A DNA stretch of 63,497 bases, from the NCBI GenBank assembly GCA_016290995.1, contig JAEEVR010000016.1, positions 1 to 63,497 on the forward strand, in the 5' to 3' direction. This document shows positions 51,191 to 60,900 of the stretch, in pieces; position 1 is the first letter of the stretch, and each line of letters begins with the position of its first letter. The translations under genes and the position numbers were made by a program. Origin of the DNA: Treponema sp. Lineage in GTDB: Bacteria; Spirochaetota; Spirochaetia; Treponematales; Treponemataceae. Below the pieces are notes generated by a model. It was not told where the DNA came from. It searched no databases and saw only the letters and a list, made by a program, of their open reading frames with translations.

Positions 51191-52987
51191 TCACCGCAAA
51201 CTGTTGATGTAAGTCACCAAGGCGGCTCTGTCGTAAAAATCGGCGGGGTTTTCTATCGAATGGTCAGGCCTTGCGCCCTGGTCAATGTCGTAGTAAGAGC
51301 CGTTTTTCATGTAACAGAGGCGCTGGGGGCCGGAAATGCGGAAGCTTGTTCCCCAAGCGGAAGAAATGAACTGGACAACGCACGCTCCGCCGCCGGATGT
51401 CTTTCCAAGCAAAGTGACTTTTTCGGACTCCCTGAACAAGCTGGGAACGAGGTTTCCGCAAGAAAAGCTGACCGGCGTTACAAGGCAAAAGAGCTTTCGG
51501 TCCCCAAGCGTGTCTTTTTCGTCAAACTCGTGGTCGCGATTTGCGTCACACCGGTAGCTTGTGGAGCAAAGCGCGCCTGTGCTCGTGTATTTCATAGAAA
51601 CGGTCGCCTCCCCCAAGAACCAAGACGCCACGAACACGGCCGTGTCAGCCGCTCCGCCAGTGTTGGCGCTAAGGTCGATGACAACGTTTTTAACGGGACT
51701 GTTCTCTCTGGTAATCTTTTTGTGGGCCTTCATTATAAGGCCGATTGTGTCGTCGTCAGGAAAAGTGTCAGGGTTGTCCGTGTAGTACTTGTCAAGATCC
51801 TGTTGAAAAGCGTCAGCTACTGCAAAAGCGTCAAATGTCACAAAGGCCGTGTCGTCAACCTCGTGGTAGCCCATCTCGGCCTTGCCGCTTGCGATAGCCG
51901 ACTCGCGGGCAGCCTTGTACATTTTTTCATTCGCGTCCAAACGCTCACGGGCGGCGCCGTTTGGCTGGTAGGCGTCGTTCTCGCCGACAAGGTAGGAAAA
52001 ATTCAACCATTTTGCGTGGTTGTCATCCAAGAAGTCTCCGATTAAATGGTATATGGCCTTGTCGGCGTCCAAAGCGCTGGGACCGGTCAACCAAGACTTT
52101 AGGCTGTAGTTTGGAGCCACGGACTTTGAAACGCTCAGCGAGACGGCGCCTTGGTTTTGGAAAAGCCGGTCAAAGCTTGTTATGCCGTGCTGTTCCTTTA
52201 GACCGTAAAGAAGGTCAAGAGCCATGCAAAGCTCCTTGTAGCCAAATTGCGCCAAAGCGGCGCTGCGCTCGCCTCTGTTTCCCGCATAATAAAGATTCCT
52301 TGAGGCCTCGTTGCCCGGGAGGCCTTTTTTGGACAAATCGCTTTCAAAAATAACGGACTTTCCGTTAAAGTAGAGGCAGCTTAAAAAGGTGGGCGCGATA
52401 AAAATGTCCGAGACCGTCTGGAGCGGAATCAAATATTTTCCGTCGCGAATTGGAAGGTCTATTCCATATTTTGCAAAGTCAATTATGAGCGGATCTCCAA
52501 AGCGCGGAAGATAAGTCGGGGGCATTCTTTTTATGAGACGAGGCTTGCCTTGATTGTTAAAAAAATTAAAGCTTGTCACGTCAAGTATCGATGAGCATCT
52601 GGTTTTCATCAAAAAGACGTTGTAGTCCTCAAAGCGAATCAAGTCCCTTTCAAAGTCAATTGTCATTGGAGTGTCAAAATGGTAAGTGTCGTTTTTTCTG
52701 ACGCAAGTCACCACGGAGCCGCTCTTTGAAATTTTAATTTGCATCTGACTGTCAAACAATTGAAACAAAAGGTTTAGAAGGCCGACCATGTCGTTGGCTT
52801 CTAGATACGGAAGGTCGTTGACGCCGTCCAAAAAGTGGAGCGGCAAACCGGCGATAGTCTGGCCTTGAATGTAAAAGGGATACGTTCCGTCAATCCTGTG
52901 GTCGCCGCCCGAAGGACTAGAGCTTCCGCAAGATGCGAATGACAACACAAGAGACAAGGCTGCAGCCAAACAAAAGAATTTCTTCAT
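51191..52987 (-). CDS. S41-like peptidase lipoprotein
   Basis: 598 residues. The lipoprotein signal ends LSFASCGSSSP (Cys20). An N-terminal region of about 330 residues has no domain that I recognise. The C-terminal region (about 370-598) resembles S41 tail-specific proteases: VVIDLSANTGGAADTAVFVA, FCLVTPVSFSCGNLVPSLF with the likely nucleophile Ser, and GKTSGGGACVVQF. The Lys of the classic CtpA FGKG motif is not seen there, so it looks more like the S41B/tricorn-type group. It lies 27 nt after the amino-acid transporter ATPase gene with GAGAG as a weak Shine-Dalgarno, so it may be cotranscribed. Processing of envelope proteins is possible; a glutamine/polar amino acid link is only positional. 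Confidence 0.72.
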   Translation of the reverse strand: MKKFFCLAAALSLVLSFASCGSSSPSGGDHRIDGTYPFYIQGQTIAGLPLHFLDGVNDLPYLEANDMVGLLNLLFQLFDSQMQIKISKSGSVVTCVRKNDTYHFDTPMTIDFERDLIRFEDYNVFLMKTRCSSILDVTSFNFFNNQGKPRLIKRMPPTYLPRFGDPLIIDFAKYGIDLPIRDGKYLIPLQTVSDIFIAPTFLSCLYFNGKSVIFESDLSKKGLPGNEASRNLYYAGNRGERSAALAQFGYKELCMALDLLYGLKEQHGITSFDRLFQNQGAVSLSVSKSVAPNYSLKSWLTGPSALDADKAIYHLIGDFLDDNHAKWLNFSYLVGENDAYQPNGAARERLDANEKMYKAARESAIASGKAEMGYHEVDDTAFVTFDAFAVADAFQQDLDKYYTDNPDTFPDDDTIGLIMKAHKKITRENSPVKNVVIDLSANTGGAADTAVFVASWFLGEATVSMKYTSTGALCSTSYRCDANRDHEFDEKDTLGDRKLFCLVTPVSFSCGNLVPSLFRESEKVTLLGKTSGGGACVVQFISSAWGTSFRISGPQRLCYMKNGSYYDIDQGARPDHSIENPADFYDRAALVTYINSLR

Positions 52988-53014
52988 AATAAACTCTCTC
53001 TAAAATTCAATGTC

Positions 53015-53773
53015 TTATTTTTCTGAAAACCTTTTTAAAAAAAGCTTTGTTCTTTCTTCCTTTGGAGAATTAATCACTTGCTTGGGATCGCCCTGCTCCA
53101 CAATCACGCCGCCGTCGATGAAAATCACGCGGTCGCTGGTGTCGCGGGCAAAGGCCATCTCGTGGGTGACGACGATCATGGTCATCTTTTGGGCGGCCAA
53201 ATCCTTTATTACCTTAAGAATTTCGCCGGTAAGTTCCGGGTCAAGCGCGCTTGTCGGCTCGTCAAAGACCAAAACTTGGGGATTCAAGGCCAAGGCGCGG
53301 GCAATCGCGACGCGCTGCTGCTGGCCGCCCGACAATTGCTGGGGATAATGGCCCACGCGGTCCGAAAGGTTCATGCGGGCCAGCCATTCTTTGGCGATTT
53401 GCTCCGCCTGCTTTTTGGGAACTTTTTGGACGCGGACAAGGGGCTCGGCCACGTTCTGCAAAACCGAATAATGCGGAAAAAGGTTGAAGTTTTGGAAAAC
53501 CAAGCCGATTTTTAGGCCGATATTTCTAAGGTCTTTTTTGGGAGAATAGATTCCGTCCTTAACCAAAGAGTCGCCGCAAATTTCTATCGTTCCGCCGCTG
53601 ACTGTTTCAAGCTGGCAAAGACAGCGCAAAATCGTGGACTTGCCCGAGCCGGACGGTCCGATAATGGAAAGCGCCTCGCCTTTTTTTAAGTCAAACGAGA
53701 TGCCCTTTAAAATATCCGTTCCGCCAAAATTCTTTTTGAGATCCTTGACGCTGACTACGACATCGCTTTCCAT
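53015..53773 (-). CDS. Polar amino-acid ABC transporter, ATP-binding protein
   Basis: 252 residues from the ATG at 53773; a TTG two codons earlier is less likely. Walker [14 protein letters not shown]-loop [14 protein letters not shown], signature [16 protein letters not shown], Walker [15 protein letters not shown] and the His switch VVTHEM are all intact. The HisP/GlnQ subfamily is shown by the NFNLFPH element. It powers the permease encoded just upstream (7 nt). With the binding protein and one permease it makes a complete polar amino-acid importer. Confidence 0.93.
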   Translation of the reverse strand: MESDVVVSVKDLKKNFGGTDILKGISFDLKKGEALSIIGPSGSGKSTILRCLCQLETVSGGTIEICGDSLVKDGIYSPKKDLRNIGLKIGLVFQNFNLFPHYSVLQNVAEPLVRVQKVPKKQAEQIAKEWLARMNLSDRVGHYPQQLSGGQQQRVAIARALALNPQVLVFDEPTSALDPELTGEILKVIKDLAAQKMTMIVVTHEMAFARDTSDRVIFIDGGVIVEQGDPKQVINSPKEERTKLFLKRFSEK

Positions 53774-53780
53774 AAACAAC

Positions 53781-54416
53781 TCACTTGTAATAAGACAATT
53801 TTTTTTCTATGCGGCTAAAGGCAAAGGTGACCAAGCCGTTCATCACAAGGTAAAAGGCTCCGGCCACAAAAAGCGGAACGGTAGAGAAAACCCTGTTGGA
53901 CGCGGACTTGGCCACGTGCAACAGCTCCACCACTCCGATGACAGTGACAAGAGCGGTGTCTTTGACAAGCGTGATCACTTCGTTGCCCATGGCGGGCATG
54001 ATTCTTTTTATGACTTGCGGAACGATGATATGGAAAAAAGTCTGGCCCTTTGAGTAGCCTAAGACCTTGGCCGCCTCCCTTTGGCCTTGCGGAACGCTTT
54101 CAAAACCGCCGCGGTAAATCTCGGCAAAGTAAGCCGCGTAGTTTACCGCAAGCGCGATGATGGCGGCAGTAAAGCGGTCAAAGGACCAGCTCCACAAAAG
54201 GCCTGGAATAAAGTAGACGCAAATCAACTGCAGCATCAAGGGCGTTCCGCGCAATACCAGCAAAAATAGCTGGGCAAACTTTTGCAAGGGCCAAAACTTT
54301 GACATTCTGGCCATGCAAAAAAATACCGCCAAGGGAATTGAGAAAATCAAAGTAAGAAAAAATATCTCGACGGAAACCAAAGTTCCGGAGAACATTGATT
54401 GAATCAAAGCGGCCAA
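53781..54416 (-). CDS. Polar amino-acid ABC transporter, permease
   Basis: 211 residues from a TTG at 54416, which starts 14 nt after the binding-protein stop with GGGA upstream. An ATG at 54395 is the alternative; a longer TTG at 54467 would overlap the previous gene by 37 nt. HisM/GlnP-type permease: [53 protein letters not shown] (the EAA loop that meets the ATPase) and a C-terminal helix. A single permease gene implies a homodimer in the membrane. Confidence 0.9.
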   Translation of the reverse strand: MAALIQSMFSGTLVSVEIFFLTLIFSIPLAVFFCMARMSKFWPLQKFAQLFLLVLRGTPLMLQLICVYFIPGLLWSWSFDRFTAAIIALAVNYAAYFAEIYRGGFESVPQGQREAAKVLGYSKGQTFFHIIVPQVIKRIMPAMGNEVITLVKDTALVTVIGVVELLHVAKSASNRVFSTVPLFVAGAFYLVMNGLVTFAFSRIEKKLSYYK

Positions 54417-54430
54417 TTGCTTTTTCCCAG

Positions 54431-55237
54431 TTACTTTCCGATTACTGTGATGTCGCTTCCGAACCAAGCGCTGCTGATTTTTGCAACGGTTCCGTCGGCG
54501 GCCATTTCTTCCAAAGTCTTTTGAACGGCTTCAGTAAGCTTTACGTCGTTCTTGCGGAAGGCAACGCCGTACTCTTCGGCGGCCAAGCTTTCTGTAAGAG
54601 TTGTCAAAGGAAGGTTTGACTGCTTGATCGCATATTCGGCGACGATGCTGTCCATTACAACTCCGTCAACTCCTCCGATGATCAAGTCGTTGAGGGCCAT
54701 CAAGTTTTGTTCAAGCTGAATGATTTCCTTTACGCTGTTCTTAAAGTCGGGCGAGTCGTTTACCGCGTCCTCGGCGCTGGAACCGGCCTGCAAGGCGATT
54801 CTCTTTCCCTTAAGGTCGGCCAATGTCTTAAAGCCGGAATTGTCGCGAACAACAACAACCTGCTTGTTGGCAAGGTAGGCCTTTGTAAAGCTAAGAGCCT
54901 TTTTGCGGTCTTCGGTGATTGTAAGGCCGTTCCAAATGCAGTCGATTTTGCCCGAGCTAAGCTCCTGTTCTTTTGAGTCCCAGTTGATGGGCTGGGCCTT
55001 GAACTTTACGCCCAAGCGCTGGCAAACGGTTTTGGCCAAATCGATGTCAAAGCCTACGATTTCGTTGTTCTCGTCGCGGAAGCCCATCGGCGGGAACGAG
55101 TCGTCAAGGCCAAGAACAAACACGCCGCGAGACTTTAACTCGTCAAGGGAGTTGTCAACGTTCGCGCCTTTTTTGGCGCAGCCGGCAAGAGAGGCAGCCA
55201 ATACGGCGGCCGCAAGAATCAAAGCGATTTTTTTCAT
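54431..55237 (-). CDS. Polar amino-acid ABC transporter, substrate-binding lipoprotein
   Basis: 268 residues. The lipoprotein signal ends ASLAGC (Cys20). The fold is SBP family 3: FVLGLDDSFPPMGFRDENNE at the start, FDIDLAKTVCQRLGV, DCIWNGLTITEDRKKALSF and LKGKRIALQAGSSAEDAV. Such proteins bind glutamine, arginine, cystine or similar residues; the ligand cannot be read from the sequence alone. GGAGG lies 7 nt upstream of the ATG. It follows argH by 54 nt, so an arginine-related role is conceivable. Confidence 0.9.
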   Translation of the reverse strand: MKKIALILAAAVLAASLAGCAKKGANVDNSLDELKSRGVFVLGLDDSFPPMGFRDENNEIVGFDIDLAKTVCQRLGVKFKAQPINWDSKEQELSSGKIDCIWNGLTITEDRKKALSFTKAYLANKQVVVVRDNSGFKTLADLKGKRIALQAGSSAEDAVNDSPDFKNSVKEIIQLEQNLMALNDLIIGGVDGVVMDSIVAEYAIKQSNLPLTTLTESLAAEEYGVAFRKNDVKLTEAVQKTLEEMAADGTVAKISSAWFGSDITVIGK

Positions 55238-55291
55238 TTTATATCCTCCAAAAATTTTAAACTGTTTAAATACCTAAAGGCGCGGGGCGCG

Positions 55292-56707
55292 TCACTTTTT
55301 TCTACTTTTTACAATTTTTTTAAGCGCGGCGACTTGTTCCTTTACGCGCTGGGGAGCGGTGCCGCCGATTGTTTTTCGTTCGGCGGCGCAGGCTGCGGGC
55401 GTGATCAAATCGTAAATGTCCTCGCCTATCAGCTTTGAGCACTGCTGGAATTCTTCCAAGCACAAGTCTTCCAAGCGGACGCCCGCGTCGATCGCCATGC
55501 GGACTGCCTTGGCGCTGATTCCGTGCGCCTCGCGGAAGGGAATTCCCTTGCGGACAAGGTAGTCGGCGACGTCTGTGGCGTTGAGATATCCGTCCTGGCA
55601 AGAGTCGGCCATTTTCTTTTTGTTGAACGTCGCGCTGCTTATCATGTAAGTGAACACAGTCAAGCAAGAAGAGACAGTGTCCATCGCGTCAAAGAGAGGC
55701 GCCTTGTCTTCCTGCAAGTCGCGGTCGTAAGAAAGAGGAAGACCCTTCATCATTGTAAGAAGGTTGAACAAGTCTCCGTAAACTTTTCCCACGCGGCCGC
55801 GAATAAGCTCGGCAAAGTCGGGGTTCTTTTTTTGCGGCATTATCGAAGAGCCTGTGGACCATTTTTCGCTAAGGTTGACAAAGTTGAATTCGCTTGTGGC
55901 CCACAAAACTATTTCTTCGCAAAAGCGGCTAAGGTGCATTTGCAAAAGGCTAAAGGCGCTGGTGAACTCGATGCAGTAGTCGCGGTCGCTTACGCTGTCG
56001 ATTGAGTTGGGCGTGGGTCCGTCAAAGCCCAAAAGCTTTGCCGTCAATTTTCGGTCAAGCGGAAGGCCGCTTCCGGCCAAGGCTCCGCTCCCCAAGGGGC
56101 TGAGCGAAATTCTTTTGAGCGCGTCTTCCAAACGGCTCCAATCGCGCTCCAAGCTCCAAGCCCAGGCGCACATGTGCTGGCCCAAGGTGACAGGCTGCGC
56201 GTGCTGCATGTGGGTGTAGCCCGGCATAAGGGTGTCCAAGTTCTTTGAGGCGATCAAGGCAAGCGCGTCAATCAGCGCCAATATTTTGTTTTGCAAAAGA
56301 GGAACGACACGGCGCAAGTGGATGCGCTCGTCAAGCGCGATTTGGTCGTTGCGGCTGCGTCCTGTGTGAAGCTTTTTGCCCGCCGCTCCGATTCTGTCGG
56401 TGAGCGTGGCTTCTATAAAGGAATGGATGTCTTCGGCGCTGTAGTCGATTTTTAGCTTTCCGCTTTCCAAGTCTTTTTTGATTGAAAGGAGGCCGCTCTT
56501 TATTTTGGCCGCTTCCGCCTTGGAAATAAGGCCCGCGGAACAAAGCATCTGCGCGTGCGCGAGAGAGCCCTGGATGTCGTCAAAGGCCATCCGCTCGTCA
56601 ACATAAATTGAAGTTTCAAACTCGACGGCCGCCGCGTCGGGGCCTTCCTTAAAACGCCCGCTCCAAAGAGCCGCGTGATTGTCGGAGGTAATCGTTCCGT
56701 GTCGCAT
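55292..56707 (-). CDS. argH: Argininosuccinate lyase ArgH
   Basis: 471 residues from the ATG at 56707; the frame is open upstream but lacks a start signal there. Early LWSGRFKEGPDAAAVEFETS matches ArgH. HTGRSRNDQIALDERIHLR, the HMQHAQPVTLGQH segment and the fumarase/lyase signature GSSIMPQKKNPD are all present, with SPLGSGALAGSGLPLDR as a substrate loop. ArgH splits argininosuccinate into arginine and fumarate. No other arg gene is nearby. TATTAT lies 9 nt before the ATG with TTGCAA 17 nt above it and no Shine-Dalgarno, so the message may be leaderless. Confidence 0.95.
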   Translation of the reverse strand: MRHGTITSDNHAALWSGRFKEGPDAAAVEFETSIYVDERMAFDDIQGSLAHAQMLCSAGLISKAEAAKIKSGLLSIKKDLESGKLKIDYSAEDIHSFIEATLTDRIGAAGKKLHTGRSRNDQIALDERIHLRRVVPLLQNKILALIDALALIASKNLDTLMPGYTHMQHAQPVTLGQHMCAWAWSLERDWSRLEDALKRISLSPLGSGALAGSGLPLDRKLTAKLLGFDGPTPNSIDSVSDRDYCIEFTSAFSLLQMHLSRFCEEIVLWATSEFNFVNLSEKWSTGSSIMPQKKNPDFAELIRGRVGKVYGDLFNLLTMMKGLPLSYDRDLQEDKAPLFDAMDTVSSCLTVFTYMISSATFNKKKMADSCQDGYLNATDVADYLVRKGIPFREAHGISAKAVRMAIDAGVRLEDLCLEEFQQCSKLIGEDIYDLITPAACAAERKTIGGTAPQRVKEQVAALKKIVKSRKK

Positions 56708-56716
56708 ATCGAAAGA

Positions 56717-56745
56717 ATAATAGCAAAAAGCGCGGAATTTTGCAA
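56717..56745 (-). promoter_or_regulatory. Promoter of argH
   Basis: Minus strand TTGCAA (56740-56745), 17-nt spacer, TATTAT (56717-56722), then 9 nt to the ATG. Another case of a -10 box placed for a leaderless transcript. Confidence 0.55.
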
Positions 56746-56785
56746 GTTTTTCCAAAAAAAAGAAAATTTTCTGGCCTATCGTGTG

Positions 56786-56797
56786 TATCTTATAGGT
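56786..56797 (+). promoter_or_regulatory. 12-nt motif shared with the first Rpn gene
   Basis: TATCTTATAGGT, identical to 232-243, here 28 nt before the start codon. A GGAG Shine-Dalgarno lies between it and the ATG. It probably marks a common promoter or regulatory element of the Rpn genes. Confidence 0.4.
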
Positions 56798-56825
56798 AAG
56801 AAAAAAAATATTATGGAGATTCATT

Positions 56826-57719
56826 ATGAACAAGACACAAAACACAATTGAAGGCCTGCCGCAGCCCAAGTATCGCGACAGGCTTTTCATCGCCATTTTT
56901 GGCAAGGAAACGGAACGTAGCAAGCGTTGGCGACTGGATTTGTACAACGTCCTAAACGGAACAAACTACACGGACCCAAACGTGCTAAAACTCAACACTA
57001 TCGAAAACGTGATTTTTGTCACTATGTACAACGACGTTTCCTTTTTGGTTGATTCGCAAATGACGCTCTACGAACAACAAAGCCGGCCGAACGCAAATAT
57101 GCCGCTGCGCGGACTTTTCTATTTTTCACAACTATATCAAAGGTTCATATCCGACAACAAACTGGACTTGAACCGCTCGTCGCTGATAAAGATCCCCAAC
57201 CCGCGCTTTGTTGTGTTCTACAACGGCAAGCCTGACCGAGCCGAACGTTACGAGCTTAGGCTTTCTAGCGCGTTTGAGCAAAAGGACGACTCCGGAAAAT
57301 TTGAATGGACGGCGGATGTGATAAACATCAATACCAACAAGAACGAAAGCCTTGTCAAAAAATGCAAACCATTATATGATTACGTAAGACTCGTGGGAAG
57401 AATATCCGACAACCAAGGGAATGACATGGAAATCGGCCAAGCTGTGCGCGAGGCCGTTGAATGGGCTTGCGAGCAAGACTTGCTTGACGGCTTTGTCCGC
57501 GAACAAAAGGAGAACATAATGGGCATGTGTTTGACAGAGTTCAATGAAGAAATCGCTATTCGTGGCTGGAAACAGGACGGCGCTCAGGAAAAAGCCGTGG
57601 AAACCGCCCGAAATCTTTATGCCAACGGCGTTTCAATTGACATTATCGCAAAATCTTTGGGCATGACAGAAGATCAAGTCAAGGAAATTGTTTGCGAAAC
57701 AGCGCAAAGCGCCAACTAG
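56826..57719 (+). CDS. Rpn/PD-(D/E)XK transposase-like protein, second type
   Basis: 297 residues. The ATG has GGAG 8 nt upstream. The N-terminal KYRDRLFIAIFGKE, the core NDVSFLVDSQMTLYEQQS (Asp...Glu-x-Gln) and RFVVFYNGKPDRAERYELRL are typical of the large PDDEXK 'putative transposase' family found in gut bacteria. The core is a different subfamily from the gene at 258. The C-terminal tail (AVETARNLYANGVSIDIIAK then an HTH-like SLGMTEDQVKEIV) is clearly related to that of the first Rpn protein. It is divergent from argH and tail-to-tail with the second giant lipoprotein gene. DNA cleavage or recombination activity is inferred from the family. Confidence 0.72.
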   Translation: MNKTQNTIEGLPQPKYRDRLFIAIFGKETERSKRWRLDLYNVLNGTNYTDPNVLKLNTIENVIFVTMYNDVSFLVDSQMTLYEQQSRPNANMPLRGLFYFSQLYQRFISDNKLDLNRSSLIKIPNPRFVVFYNGKPDRAERYELRLSSAFEQKDDSGKFEWTADVININTNKNESLVKKCKPLYDYVRLVGRISDNQGNDMEIGQAVREAVEWACEQDLLDGFVREQKENIMGMCLTEFNEEIAIRGWKQDGAQEKAVETARNLYANGVSIDIIAKSLGMTEDQVKEIVCETAQSAN

Positions 57720-57884
57720 CCCAGCGCGCTGGCGGACTGCAATTTAATTCTTCAAGTAACCAGCGCTACTGTCAAAAGGCAGAGGCGTTTGCCGCCCCTG
57801 CCACTGCAACTAGGCGCGAAGCGGAAGGCGTAACCTTTGGACCGCGCCAAAACAGTTCTCCAAAACAAAGGCAAATTCGCATTG

Positions 57885-57992
57885 ATGCATGATTTTACAG
57901 CATCAAAAGCCGATGAAATTTATTATGATGAACTGGCTCGCAGAATAAACCACGTCCCTGCGAGGAGCGAGGCGACGCGGCAATTCAATTAA
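57885..57992 (+). pseudogene. Remnant of an Rpn-type gene C-terminus, disrupted by a dispersed repeat
   Basis: A 35-codon frame reads MHDFTASKADEIYYDELARR then INHV. The element D(I/M)YY.ELA.R is a hallmark of the middle/C-terminal part of Rpn-type proteins. After INHV the frame enters the repeat at 57954-57985 (PARSEATRQ) and stops. No start signal or preceding Rpn sequence is visible in 57720-57884, where stop codons interrupt the frame. Its end overlaps the stop of the giant lipoprotein gene on the other strand by 4 nt. Confidence 0.5.
57954..57985 (+). repeat. Dispersed intergenic repeat of the TGCGAGGAGCGA..GCGACGCGGCAAT type
   Basis: The 32 nt contain TGCGAGGAGCGA, GCGACGCGGCAAT and match, with a few substitutions, a dispersed repeat I know from many bacterial genomes (often translated as ARSEATRQ). 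Here it terminates the Rpn remnant. No second copy was noticed in the window. Confidence 0.6.
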
Positions 57993-60900
57993 TTCCTTAC
58001 TAGTTTATACGAACCGTTCACAAATGTAGTTGTTGTAAAATATGAAGTAGCAACTGAAGATCCTGAATTAGGGCCATCGCCATACATCCAGCCGTTTGTA
58101 GGACAATTAAAGGATAGGCTTAAATATGTACAACCACTAAAGACACCTCTTCCAAGGAAGGTTACTCCAGAAGGAACTGTTATTGAACCAGAATAAGATG
58201 AGCTGTAACTAAAGCAGTTTTCAAAGGAATAGCGGCCAATGCGTATAACACTGTTTGGAATTGATACAGTCTTTAGCTTTGTACAATCCTTGAATACCTC
58301 AGCCTGTAATTCAGTTCCTATATATTTTACACCATTATTAATAGTTACTGTGCTTAAGCTTTCACACTTCTGGAATATCGAACCGCCATTAAGTATATCT
58401 TCATTACCTGGAATAGTTACACTTCGAATACCAGATTCATAGAATGCACTTTCCCCTAAAGAAATTACAGAATCAGGTATTGTTATTTGCTGTAAGTAGA
58501 TTGCGCCATAAAAAGCACTGCGGTATACTCTTTGTACAGAATCTGGTATTGTAAAGGCAGTATTTGTCTTTGCAGCAGGATATTTTATTAACTCAGTCAT
58601 ATCCTTGTTGTAAAGTACACCATCAACAGAAGTATAATTTTCTGAATCAACCGGGGCAATATATTCCTTAACAGAAGTCAGCGCTTTATCTGTTGAGTAA
58701 TCAAAATAAATCTCTCCACTTCCACCAGGAACTATGATTGTTGTAATATTATTAGTTCTTCTGTCACTACCGCCACCCACTACGGCACTATCAAATCGAA
58801 TAGAAGAAGTAACCTTAGAAAAATCCATTGATGACCCGGCTCCCAGGCTTGGAGTGTCATTATGATTAAATAATTTGTCTAAGAATATCCCCAGCTTATC
58901 ACCAGTAAAATCTGCAGGGAAAACAAAATTATATTTTGTACCAGCCGTCGGTGAAAAACTTGCCAGGCTTGTACTTGTCATCACATTTGTCTTCTGCAGT
59001 TTTCCTGTAGAAGGAGAAATACTCCAGGTGTTGCTGGAGTTAGGCAAAACTGTAAATTGTGAGGAACTTACCGCCGCGCTATCCGACCCCATTACCTGTG
59101 TCGTTTCCGAATAAGACGAAGGAATGATAGAGGCGACAGTTGCGCTTGTTGGCAGATTGTTTCCAACTACTCCAACTTTTGCTCCGTCTAGATAAACAGT
59201 ATTGTAATATGCATATGATCCTGCAACAATTTTTGTATTTGAGCCACTGAAAGTAAGTGCAGAACTATTGCCTGACAGGTAAACCGCGCCGCCAAAGCCA
59301 GAAGAACTCGTTCCGTTATAGCTTATGCTGCCTCCATTATACTTTACATCATTGCCATAATCAGGATTATCACAAATTCCGCCGCCATTATTTTTAGCAT
59401 AGTTATAGTATATTCCTCCAGTAAACGAATTTGTTGGGGTTGTATAATCTGTATAACCCAAACATGCGTAGCTTTCATCTCCGAGATAAACACCGCCGCC
59501 ATTCTTCAAAGCGTAGTTACTGCATGCGCTGCTAGTAGCAAAACTTCCCGCTGAACTGTCGCCAATAACCGCGCTTCCGCTCATATATAAATTGCCACCG
59601 TTCATATAAACACCGCCGCCATTTTCAACAGCTAAATTACCCTTTATAACGCCGCCGGTCATGCTTATATTATTTTTTATATACATTCCGCCGCCGTTTG
59701 AGCCGGCACGGTTATAATTGGAATTTGCCTTAAATGTGACTGCGTTTGATGTGGCAGAGTAAATTCCGCCGCCGTTACTTGACGCATAATTATATGAAAC
59801 ATAACCGCCATTCAAAGTCAAAGTAGAGCCATTAGGAGCGTAAATTCCTCCTCCATATGAAGCGGAGTTTGAATAGTATCCACTCGAACTAGTGGCAGCC
59901 GTTGTTTTTGAGCTGTCACCAATTGTTCCGCCCGACATAGAAAGAGTTCCGCCCGCGTAAACACCGCCTCCATAGTAGCCCTTGTTGCTGGCAATTGTTC
60001 CGCCTGTCATAGTCAGGGTAGAAGAAGAGCCAAACCAGATTCCGCCGCCATCGCAATCTGATGTACCTGCCGTTCCGTTACAGGAAACAGCGCCGCTGGC
60101 AAAGTCAACGCTTCCCACAGCGTAAACTCCGCCGCCGCAAGCAGAGGCATAATTATGACGTATTCCATAAGTTGAACTTAGGCTGGTTCCGCTTGTGGCC
60201 CCAGCGCTTGCGTATCCAAGCCTAAGCTTTCCGCCGGAAGCAAGATAAACGCCGCCTCCATTCTTTGCCATGTTTGAATGGCCTGTAGAAGCGCTTGTCG
60301 CATAAGTACTTCCGCTTGTATCGCCAATTAATGCGTTGCCTGACATGCAAAGATTCGCGTAGCTAAGATAAACACCGCCGCCGCCGTTCGTAGTAGCAGT
60401 TCCGCTTGCAGTGTTGCCGCTTATCTGGGAAGAGGAATTCATTATAAGATTTGCCGTTCCTCCAGTTTCGCCTGTTCCGGCAAAGTATACTCCGCCACCG
60501 CTTGTTGTGGCAGTATTGCCGGTTATCACGGCGTCAGCGCCAAGGGTAAGGCTTGCGCCTTTAACGCCGTTTACAAGAATTCCGCCGCCGTTACCAGAGC
60601 TGTAGCCTTTTTGAATTTTGAGTTTGGAAATCGTTACAGGAGAAGCTGTATTAATTATAAGAGCAGTTCCCGTTGTAGATGATGAAGAAAGATTTCTGTT
60701 GATACCATCGCTTGAGCTACCGGTTACACCCGTAAGAGTGATTGATTTTGCAAGACCCGTATTGTTAGTTGTGTTTGCGGCAGGGACTTTCTGTTGAGCT
60801 CCCGTCAGAGTTCCATTTACATAAATAGTAAAGTCTTTGCTGCTGTTCCAGCATTGGTTTACCGCAGTTTCGATTGAATTATATGGATTTGAACTTGTTC

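Noticed and set aside
56708..56947. N-terminal extension of argH by 80 residues
   Set aside because: The extension runs across a good promoter and the divergent Rpn start; ArgH proteins begin near the ATG at 56707 and the length from there is normal.
57812..57840. Second copy of the ARSEATRQ-type repeat
   Set aside because: GCGCGAAGCGGAAGGCG shares only a short GC-rich core with the repeat at 57954 and does not align further.
57720..57884. Small RNA or tRNA gene in the gap after the second Rpn gene
   Set aside because: No cloverleaf, terminator or promoter is visible; the stretch shows stop codons in the remnant's frame and nothing else that I can support.
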